Assembly (NCBI RefSeq): GCF_049341845.1
Contig: NZ_JBMPIT010000003.1
Span: 62,001-126,000 of the forward strand
Direction of reading: 5' to 3'
Source: Curtobacterium guangdongense
GTDB lineage: Bacteria; Actinomycetota; Actinomycetes; Actinomycetales; Microbacteriaceae
DNA length: 64,000 nt
Each line of letters begins with the position of its first letter. The stretch's first letter is position 1. The notes beneath the pieces are model-generated. The model did no database searches. It saw only the letters and a list, made by a program, of their open reading frames with translations, and was not told where the DNA came from. Positions 58,311-64,000 of this stretch are shown here, in pieces. The position numbers and the translations under genes were made by a program.

Positions 58311-58329
58311 GTAGGTAAGGCTACCCTAA
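58311..58329 (-). promoter_or_regulatory. IdeR/DtxR-type iron box
   Basis: GTAGGTAAGGCTACCCTAA matches 16 of 19 bases of the consensus TTAGGTTAGGCTAACCTAA. It begins next to the GTG of the siderophore-binding gene and includes its -10, so bound Fe-IdeR would block transcription. The divergent aroE promoter begins just outside it, at 58343. Confidence 0.85.
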
Positions 58330-58354
58330 TACGGCGCGACACTAGGCTGGCGAT

Positions 58355-59230
58355 GTGGCTCTCTCGTTCCCCGACCCCGCCCGCACGCACCTCGCGGTGC
58401 TCGGCTCGCCGATCGCGCACTCCCTCTCGCCCACGTTGCACACAGCGGCCTACGACGTGCTCGGGGTGCCGTTCACGTACGGGAGGCACGAGGTCACGTC
58501 CGGCGGACTGGACGCGTTCGTCGCGGGGCTGGGTCCGGAGCAGCGCGGGCTGAGCCTGACGATGCCCCTCAAGCGCGAGGTCCTGCCGATGCTCGATCGC
58601 ACGACGGCGCTCGTCGACGAGCTCGGCGTGGCGAACACCCTGGCGTTCCGGGAGGAGGGCGGCCGGGTCGTCCGCGCGGGTGCGAACACCGACGTCGAGG
58701 GGATCGTCCGCCCGGTCGAGGCGCTCGGGCACGTCCCCGGCGAGGCCACGATCCTCGGCGGCGGCGCCACCGCTGCGAGTGCGCTCACGGCGTCGTTGCG
58801 ACTCGGTGCCCGGCTCGTCCGGGTGTTCCTCCGCGACACCGCAAGGGCGCGGGACCTCGTGGGACTCGCCACGCGACTCGGTGTCTCGCTCGAGGTCCAC
58901 CCCCTGGCAGACCTGGACCAGGCGGGGCCGCTCGGCTTCGTCGTGTCGACGCTTCCCGGCGGTGCCGCGGATTCGTTGCCGCTCGTGCCGTCCGGTCCCG
59001 ACGCGCTGCTGTTCGACGTCGCGTATGAGCCGTGGCCGACCGCTGCCGCGTCGCGCTGGGAGGCCGCCGGCGGTCGTGTGCTGAACGGCCTCGACATGCT
59101 GACGGAGCAGGCCATCGGCCAGATCCGGTTCTTCCTGACCGGGGACGAGGACGAGCTCCTGCCGTCCGAGGCACTCGTCCGGCGAGCGATGCGCACGGCG
59201 GTGGGCCTGCCGTCGACGATCGGGGCCTAG
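58355..59230 (+). CDS. aroE: Shikimate dehydrogenase
   Basis: This NADPH enzyme of 291 residues is from the aromatic amino-acid pathway. GSPIAHSLSPTLHTAAYDVLG is the shikimate site and PLKREVL carries the catalytic Lys. The NADP site (ILGGGATAASALTASL) follows. The GTG lies 6 bases after TAGGCT (58343-58348). Its stop shares CTAG with the convergent YchJ-like gene. Whether it acts on shikimate or quinate is not decided by sequence alone. Confidence 0.92.
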   Translation: MALSFPDPARTHLAVLGSPIAHSLSPTLHTAAYDVLGVPFTYGRHEVTSGGLDAFVAGLGPEQRGLSLTMPLKREVLPMLDRTTALVDELGVANTLAFREEGGRVVRAGANTDVEGIVRPVEALGHVPGEATILGGGATAASALTASLRLGARLVRVFLRDTARARDLVGLATRLGVSLEVHPLADLDQAGPLGFVVSTLPGGAADSLPLVPSGPDALLFDVAYEPWPTAAASRWEAAGGRVLNGLDMLTEQAIGQIRFFLTGDEDELLPSEALVRRAMRTAVGLPSTIGA

Positions 59231-59613
59231 CCCCCGGCGATCACGCCGTCCACGTAGAACCAGCGGCCCTGCTCACGGACGAAGTCGCTGGCTTCCTCGA
59301 GCGTCCCGCGCTCGTGCTCGGAACGCCACCACGCGCGAAAGGTGACCTGTCCGCGGGAGTCGAACGGGCCTCCGTCCCGGGTCGACAGGATGTCGAGCCT
59401 GGTCCACCGCTGGTCCTCGTCGAGCTCGAGCGATCCCGGACGTGTGCTCGGGTGCCACGACAGGAGCAGGTACTCCGGCAGCCCGAGCGCGAAGGCGGAG
59501 AAGCGCGAGCGCATGAGTCGCTCGGCCGTCGGCGCTGCTGCACCTGCGTGCAGGGGTCCGCAGCACTCGCCGTAGGGGTTGCCGCTCAGGCACGGGCAGC
59601 GCGACTCATCCAT
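59227..59613 (-). CDS. YchJ family SEC-C motif protein
   Basis: This protein has 128 residues. The N-terminal CPCLSGNPYGECCGPLHAG is a zinc-binding SEC-C motif and LMRSRFSAFALG is a YchJ hallmark. The rest is an NTF2-like domain (YLLLSWHPSTRP, FRAWWRSEHERGTLEE). Function unknown. It overlaps aroE by 4 bases and is separated from ohr by one base. Confidence 0.85.
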   Translation of the reverse strand: MDESRCPCLSGNPYGECCGPLHAGAAAPTAERLMRSRFSAFALGLPEYLLLSWHPSTRPGSLELDEDQRWTRLDILSTRDGGPFDSRGQVTFRAWWRSEHERGTLEEASDFVREQGRWFYVDGVIAGG

Positions 59614-59614
59614 G

Positions 59615-60040
59615 TCAGTCGACGAGGGAGAGCGTCACGGTGATGTTGCCGCGGGTGGCGTTCGAGTACGGGCAGATCTCGTGCGCCCGCTCCGCCAGTC
59701 GCTGCCGCGCGGCGCCGTCGACCGCCGGCGCGTAGATGTCGAGCTCCACCGCGAGCCCGAACCCGCCGCTCCCGTTCCCGCCGATGCCGACCTCGGCCGA
59801 GACCTCGGCGTCCGTGGTGTCGAGCGACAGCTCGCGACCCGCCGCGTGCAGCGCACCGAGGAAGCACGCCGCGTACCCGGCGGCGAAGAGCTGCTCCGGG
59901 TTGGTGCCCTCGCCGCTGCCGCCCATCTCCTTCGGCGGACGCGTGTCCAGGTCGAGCCGGTCGTCCTCGCTGCGGACGTGCCCGTCGCGGCCGCCCCCGG
60001 AGGCGTGGGCGACGGCGGTGTAGACGATGTCGAGACTCAT
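59615..60040 (-). CDS. ohr: Organic hydroperoxide resistance protein (Ohr/OsmC)
   Basis: This thiol peroxidase of 141 residues acts on organic hydroperoxides. The catalytic Cys pair is in AACFLGAL and ICPYSNATRGN. The start at MSLDIVYTAVAHASGG is family-typical. A longer upstream frame is not. No OhrR gene is beside it. In actinobacteria it is often reduced by lipoyl or mycothiol systems. Confidence 0.92.
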   Translation of the reverse strand: MSLDIVYTAVAHASGGGRDGHVRSEDDRLDLDTRPPKEMGGSGEGTNPEQLFAAGYAACFLGALHAAGRELSLDTTDAEVSAEVGIGGNGSGGFGLAVELDIYAPAVDGAARQRLAERAHEICPYSNATRGNITVTLSLVD

Positions 60041-60171
60041 GGCAGCAGGTGACCGCTCCAGTCTGGACGATTCCTGACGAGCGGCTCCACTCCGGGGACC
60101 GCACCCGTCGAGCGCGCGCCGACTCGGGCGTGTCCGAGCGATCCTCGGGGGCACCGAGTAGAACGGACGGC

Positions 60172-60786
60172 GTGTTCCGACTCGGATGGCAGGCTTACCG
60201 CGCCCACTTCGGTGACGCCGTGTCCGTCGTCAAGGTCCGTCGGGCGCTCGTGCTCGGTGCCGTCTCCACGGTCGTCGCCGCCGCGGTGATGACCGGGCTC
60301 GATCTCGCGTTCGACTGGACCGGCCCCGGTGCTGGTCGCGCGACGCTGGCTGTCGCGCTGCTGTCCCTCGGCGTCGGACTCGTCGCCGTAACCTGCTGCC
60401 CGATCGGCCGGCCGCTCGACCCCGCCGCGACGATCAACGGCCGGCAGGTCCGACCGGACACCGCTCGCACGGTCCGCGGCAGCGTCCAGCGGTACCTCGT
60501 CCGGACGATGCCCGCGATGCGTCCGGAGGACCGGGAGGCGGTGCTCACCGACACGCTGCTGTACCGCCGTGGCGTGATCAAGGACGTCGCCCAGTGGACA
60601 CCGCTCGTCGTCATCGGGCTGCTCGCGAGCCTCGCTGCACTGCTGCTCGGGACGTTCTCCGAGGTCGTCCCGCTGTGGTTCGTCCTCTACGCGAGCAACA
60701 TCGCCACTTGGCTGCACCGGCTGGGACGCGCCGAGCGTGCACGCGCGGTCGCCGAGACGCTCGCCCCGACCCGCGAGCCCGCATGA
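60172..60786 (+). CDS. Membrane protein, first of two tandem paralogues
   Basis: This protein has 204 residues and a GTG start. Four TM segments come in two pairs flanking a cytosolic segment rich in Arg and Asp (RPEDREAVLTDTLLYRRGVI). It aligns with the next protein throughout: N-terminal GW(Q/S)xxRAxxG, middle RYxxR and D-R-(E/D)-(A/G)-V-L, and C-terminal RLGRAERARAVAETL. Family unknown. TAGAAC at 60159-60164 lies 7 bases before the GTG. It overlaps the next gene by ATGA. Confidence 0.75.
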   Translation: MFRLGWQAYRAHFGDAVSVVKVRRALVLGAVSTVVAAAVMTGLDLAFDWTGPGAGRATLAVALLSLGVGLVAVTCCPIGRPLDPAATINGRQVRPDTARTVRGSVQRYLVRTMPAMRPEDREAVLTDTLLYRRGVIKDVAQWTPLVVIGLLASLAALLLGTFSEVVPLWFVLYASNIATWLHRLGRAERARAVAETLAPTREPA

Positions 60787-61454
60787 GCCCGCACTCCCTC
60801 GGGTGGTCGGTCTTCCGAGCGAACGTCGGTCGGGCGATCCCCGCGGACCGCCGCCGCCGGATGGTGCTCGTCGGCGTGCTGACCGCTGTGGCCGCATCGG
60901 CCGTGCTCGTCGTCGTCGGCTCGGTCGTCCCGTGGCCGAACCTCCACGGACCTCTTGCCTGGGTCGGCGCAGCGCTGCTCGCCCTCGCGGCAGGTGCCGT
61001 CGGCGCGGCAGTCGTCCCGCTCCGACCCCGAGCGGCCGACGGCACGCGCCTGTACTGGTCGGGGTCGCAGATGGCGGCTCCGGACCCGATCGAGCGGTAC
61101 TTCCGCGCGAAGAGCGCTCCGACGATCGACCCGCGTGACCGGGACGGCGTGCTCCGTGACGCCGAGGCGGTGCGCGCCGGGATGGTGCCCGATGTGTTCC
61201 GCGGCCTGGTCCTCACGGCGGTGGCGGTGCTCGTGTTCGGAGCGCTCCTCCTGCTGGACGCCGCGGTGGTCTTCCCCGTCTGGCTCGGTGTCCTCAGCGC
61301 TGGCCGCACCGTGGCGAACGTCATCCGGCTCGGCAGGGTCGAGCGGGCCAGGGCCCTCGCGGCGACCCTCCCCGATGCCCCGCCCACCCCGGCGAAGCCG
61401 GCAGAGCGCCGACGCGCCCCGAACGGCTCGAAGATCCGTCTGCCCGGCGACTGA
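60783..61454 (+). CDS. Membrane protein, second of two tandem paralogues
   Basis: This protein has 223 residues and the same layout as the preceding gene (GWSVFRANVGRAI, RYFRAKSAPTIDPRDRDGVL, RLGRVERARALAATL), then a Pro/Arg tail. The pair looks like a local duplication that has diverged. They probably form a complex, given the translational coupling. A family A hairpin follows. Confidence 0.75.
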   Translation: MSPHSLGWSVFRANVGRAIPADRRRRMVLVGVLTAVAASAVLVVVGSVVPWPNLHGPLAWVGAALLALAAGAVGAAVVPLRPRAADGTRLYWSGSQMAAPDPIERYFRAKSAPTIDPRDRDGVLRDAEAVRAGMVPDVFRGLVLTAVAVLVFGALLLLDAAVVFPVWLGVLSAGRTVANVIRLGRVERARALAATLPDAPPTPAKPAERRRAPNGSKIRLPGD

Positions 61455-61470
61455 CGTCCGCGGACGCAGG

Positions 61471-61533
61471 CATCGAGGGAACAGAAATCGTCGGGTGGGC
61501 GCGCCCGACCCGACGATTTCTGTTCCCTCGATG
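61471..61533. repeat. Long intergenic hairpin, family A copy 3
   Basis: The 26-base arms (61471-61496, 61508-61533) pair perfectly around an 11-base loop. The variable arm pair is TC/GA here, against TG/CA and AC/GT in the other two copies. It follows the second paralogue gene. Confidence 0.9.
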
Positions 61534-61539
61534 GGGAGG

Positions 61540-61615
61540 AGGGCGTGGGCGTGGGGGCGTGGGGGCGCGTGGGCGTGGGCGTGGGGGCGTGGGGGCGCGT
61601 GGGCGCGGGCGCACT
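61540..61615. repeat. G-rich tandem repeat before the SRAP gene
   Basis: Repeated GTGGGC and GTGGGGGC units make a strand asymmetry with many G3-G5 runs. A block ending GTGGGGGCGTGGGGGCGC occurs twice with 24-30-base spacing. It could form a quadruplex or reflect slippage. It ends about 15 bases before the SRAP promoter. Confidence 0.75.
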
Positions 61616-61642
61616 GTCGGGGGCGCGGGGCAGACTGGGCGC

Positions 61643-62374
61643 ATGTGTGGCCGCTTCGTCGTCTCCGACACCACCGCCGACCTGCTCCCCGAGCTCATCG
61701 GTGAGCTCGCCGATCGCACCGAACACGTCGACGAGGACACGGGCGTCGTCAGCACCGGGCTCGTCCCGAGCTGGAACGTCGCCCCGACCGACCCGGTCTT
61801 CGCGGTCCGGCAGCGCCACGGCGAACGCGAACTCCCGCAGATCAGCTGGGGCTTCGTGCCGAGCTGGGCGAAGGACTTCGTCAAGCAGCGCCCGAAGCCG
61901 ATCAACGCCCGCATCGAGACGGTGGCGACGAGCGGGATGTTCAAGCGGGCGTTCGCCACGAACCGGTGCATCGTCCCCGCGCAGGGCTACTACGAGTGGG
62001 TCGTACGCGAGGACGGCAAGGAACCCCACTTCGTGCACGAACCCGGTGGCGCGCTGGCGATGGCCGGTGTCGTGAGCGCCTGGCCGGACCCGACCAAGCC
62101 CGAGGGCGACCCGGACAAGTGGAGGCTATCGCTGGCGATCATCACGCGGGACGCCCACGTGGCTCCTGGCGAGGTGCACGACCGCATGCCGGCGTTCCTC
62201 ACGCCCGACGGCTACGACGACTGGCTCGGTGGCGACCTGCACACCGACGACCTGCTGTCGCTGCTCGACCACGAGTCGCTCGCGGTCGCGGCGGGCCTCG
62301 AGCAGTACGAGGTCTCGCGCACGGTCAACAGCGTGAAGAACAACGGCCCGGAGCTCATCGAGCCCGTCGCCTGA
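61643..62374 (+). CDS. SRAP family protein (HMCES/YedK-like abasic-site DNA shield)
   Basis: This protein of 243 residues crosslinks abasic sites in single-stranded DNA through Cys2, exposed after Met removal (MCGRFVV). PSWNVAPTDPVF, INARIET and GYYEWV (active-site Asn, Glu) and a late HDRMPAFL complete the SRAP fold. CAGACT at 61631-61636 lies 6 bases before the ATG, a leaderless-type variant. The window also encodes SbcCD, but 59 kb away. Confidence 0.93.
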   Translation: MCGRFVVSDTTADLLPELIGELADRTEHVDEDTGVVSTGLVPSWNVAPTDPVFAVRQRHGERELPQISWGFVPSWAKDFVKQRPKPINARIETVATSGMFKRAFATNRCIVPAQGYYEWVVREDGKEPHFVHEPGGALAMAGVVSAWPDPTKPEGDPDKWRLSLAIITRDAHVAPGEVHDRMPAFLTPDGYDDWLGGDLHTDDLLSLLDHESLAVAAGLEQYEVSRTVNSVKNNGPELIEPVA

Positions 62375-62412
62375 CCGCAGCCGTCGCGCCCGGCGCGACC
62401 ACGGACCACGCA

Positions 62413-62466
62413 ACGGGAGGCCCGGATCACGTCCGCCGTGTGGCGGACGCGACCCGGGCCTCCCGT
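62413..62466. terminator. Hairpin with family B arms
   Basis: ACGGGAGGCCCGG pairs with CCGGGCCTCCCGT, and GTCCGCC with GGCGGAC around GTGT, with an internal loop. It lies between the convergent SRAP and surface-protein genes. Confidence 0.75.
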
Positions 62467-62474
62467 CCGGTGCG

Positions 62475-64000
62475 TCAGTCGGTTCCGCGGATCCGGCGGC
62501 GGACGATCAGCAGGACACCTGCCAGCAGCAGCGCGAGCGCTGCGAGCGACAGCCCGACCAGGCCGGTGGTGCCGGTGAAGGCGAGCTCGGCCGCGTGGAC
62601 CTTCGCCGCGAGTCCGACCGGGTAGACCCCGGTGATCGTCGCGAGGACCTGCTGGCCGTCGCTGTCGACGATGCTGTAGCCGACCTGCACGGTGCCGGTG
62701 AAGCCCTCCACCGGGGTGAAGACGACCTTGCCGTCCCGGATCGTCCAGGTTCCCTTGCCGTCGACCGTGATGCTGTCGACGAGCGCGCCCTCCGGGTCGA
62801 CCAGGTGGAGCGTGCCGCGGTCGAACGTCGCTCCGCTGGTCGGCTTGTCGTTCGTGAGCGGGTCGATCGTCACCGGCGTGTTCGCGGTGCCGGTGGCCTT
62901 GTCGTCCGTGGCGACGGCGTGGGCGAGGACGGTGATGGTCATGGTCATGGTCGCCGTCTGGCCGTCGGCGTCCGTCACGACGGCGGTGAACCGGTCGACC
63001 CCGGTGAAACCAGCCGCCGGGATGTAGGTCCAGGAGCCGTCCTTCCCCATGGTGACGCTGCCGTGAGCCGGCTTCTGACCCGCCTTCGTCCAGAGGCCGA
63101 CGCCGCGGGCCCCGACCAGCGCACCGTTCGCGGCGTCACGGCCGACCGGAGTACCGGCCATCGTGGTCGCCGCGCCGTCCTTCGCCGTGACGCCCACGGT
63201 GATGGTGACCGTCGCGCTGGTGCGCTGCCCCGATGCGTCCTGCACCGTGTAGGTGACGTGGTCGGTGCCGGAGAAACCGGCGACCGGGGTGTAGACGAAC
63301 GTGCCGTCGGCGGCGATCGTCGCGGTGCCGTGCTCGGGGGTGCCGGAGCCGACGACCGTGAGCTTCGTGCCGTGGTCGTTGCCGAGGACGCCGGGGCCCT
63401 TGACGGTGACGGTCTTGCCGGCCGGGGTGCTGGTCTTGTCGTCACCCGCGGTCGGGGTGACCGTGATCGTCACGACTCCCGTGGCGGTGTTGCCGTCGGT
63501 GTCCGTCGCCGTGTAGGTGAAGGTGTCCGTGCCCGACCAGTCCTTCGTCGGCGTGTAGGTGTAGCCACCCTTCGCGCCGAGCTCGACGTCGCCGTGCGTC
63601 GGCTTCCGGTCGAGCGTCGCCGTGAGACCGGTTCCGAGGTCGTTGCCGAGGACGCCGTTCGCCGTGGTCACGGTGAGCGTGCCGTTCGTCGTGGTCGTCC
63701 CGGAGTCCGGCGTGGCGACCGCACCGACGATGACGATGACCGTCGAGGTCGTCGTCTGGCCGCTGCTGTCGGTGGCCGTGTACGGGAACTCGTCCGTGCC
63801 GGAGAAGCCGGGCGCCGGCGTGTAGACGAGGCCGCCGTCGGTGCCGGTGGTCACGGCACCGTGCGCCGCGTCACCGTGACCGGTCACGGTGAGGCCGGAG
63901 CCGTCGTCGTTGGCCGTCAAGGTGGCGCTCGCGATCGGCAGCGGGGTGCCGGCCGGGGTCGTGACGAGGTCCTGCTTCGCGGTCGGGGACACCGTCACGG
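62475..64000 (-). CDS. Cell-wall surface protein with Ig/cadherin-like repeats and LAFTG sorting signal (cut by window edge)
   Basis: At least 507 residues are visible; the N-terminus lies beyond base 64000. Four to five repeats of about 95 residues each contain a pattern like LxNDxGTGLTV, PAHGSVTMGxDGSWTYxPAAGF and DTFTYTATDxDGxTATxTVTI, as in bacterial Ig-like/VCBS tandem domains. The C-terminus has ELAFTGTTGL, a TM segment, then RRRIRGTD. LAFTG is an LAXTG-type sortase signal, as used by sortase E in actinobacteria. It is probably an adhesin or cell-surface scaffold. Confidence 0.9.
   Translation of the reverse strand, partial: VTVSPTAKQDLVTTPAGTPLPIASATLTANDDGSGLTVTGHGDAAHGAVTTGTDGGLVYTPAPGFSGTDEFPYTATDSSGQTTTSTVIVIVGAVATPDSGTTTTNGTLTVTTANGVLGNDLGTGLTATLDRKPTHGDVELGAKGGYTYTPTKDWSGTDTFTYTATDTDGNTATGVVTITVTPTAGDDKTSTPAGKTVTVKGPGVLGNDHGTKLTVVGSGTPEHGTATIAADGTFVYTPVAGFSGTDHVTYTVQDASGQRTSATVTITVGVTAKDGAATTMAGTPVGRDAANGALVGARGVGLWTKAGQKPAHGSVTMGKDGSWTYIPAAGFTGVDRFTAVVTDADGQTATMTMTITVLAHAVATDDKATGTANTPVTIDPLTNDKPTSGATFDRGTLHLVDPEGALVDSITVDGKGTWTIRDGKVVFTPVEGFTGTVQVGYSIVDSDGQQVLATITGVYPVGLAAKVHAAELAFTGTTGLVGLSLAALALLLAGVLLIVRRRIRGTD

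Noticed and set aside
1..64000. tRNA, rRNA, insertion sequence or prophage
   Set aside because: No tRNA-like cloverleaf, transposase, integrase or phage structural motif was seen in any intergenic region or frame.

Overview
The window is a chromosomal stretch of a very GC-rich actinobacterium. The gene set (a mycothiol-type DinB protein, a DUF3073 gene beside purM, an IdeR/DtxR-type iron box, a LAXTG-type surface protein, many leaderless genes) fits Microbacteriaceae, and a Curtobacterium-like organism is the best guess. That is inference from gene content, not from a marker gene. I see no rRNA, tRNA, CRISPR array, insertion sequence or prophage. It reads as ordinary core chromosome with a few accessory loci.

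Layout. 1-4.1 kb, minus strand: the sbcDC nuclease genes (sbcC cut by the window edge), a SipW-type signal peptidase carrying an internal second secretion signal, and its likely secreted substrate. 4.2-10.5 kb: a MarR regulator preceded by a tiny leader ORF, a DinB protein, a DEAD-box RNA helicase with about twenty repeats, PPK2, a lipoprotein hydrolase and a small membrane protein. 10.4-16.7 kb: a large RND exporter, a membrane protein, and the divergent MocR regulator/YczE pair. 16.8-24.8 kb: a DUF4097-PadR operon, a MerR regulator, an APC transporter, small proteins, DoxX, a flavin monooxygenase and DUF3073. 24.9-33.6 kb: purM and purF (divergent), a LuxR-family ATPase regulator, and purD-purC. 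33.8-39.2 kb: a PP2C phosphatase and an ABC exporter followed by a two-component system. 39.2-50.7 kb: a shortened DUF1016 gene, AraC, LepB, a VOC protein, GNAT, catalase with a Fur regulator, an acyltransferase, CtaG, and an MFS exporter with a PadR regulator. 50.8-64 kb: purS-purQ-purL, a dehydrogenase, chorismate mutase, a siderophore-binding lipoprotein under an iron box, aroE, Ohr, tandem paralogous membrane genes, a SRAP protein, and a cell-wall surface protein cut by the window edge.

How it works together. Seven purine genes (purM, F, D, C, S, Q, L) lie in four transcription units, so most of de novo IMP synthesis is encoded here. Several regulators sit next to their probable targets with visible dyads: PadR/DUF4097, MocR/YczE, MerR, the VOC gene, Fur/catalase and the siderophore-binding gene.

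Three cross-cutting signals stand out. First, about twenty genes carry a -10-like hexamer 6-8 nt before the start codon and no Shine-Dalgarno, which points to leaderless mRNAs. Second, a family of long intergenic hairpins has compensatory base changes between copies. Third, a separate family of near-perfect 46-48 bp palindromes lies at gene ends and probably acts as bidirectional terminators. The most unusual single loci are the peptidase with an internal substrate-like signal, ctaG with an apparent ACG start after a perfect ribosome binding site, and the leader ORF overlapping marR. The only intergenic gaps near 300 bases (9931-10199, 30773-31048, 33610-33863) hold simple GC repeats or hairpins and no convincing gene.
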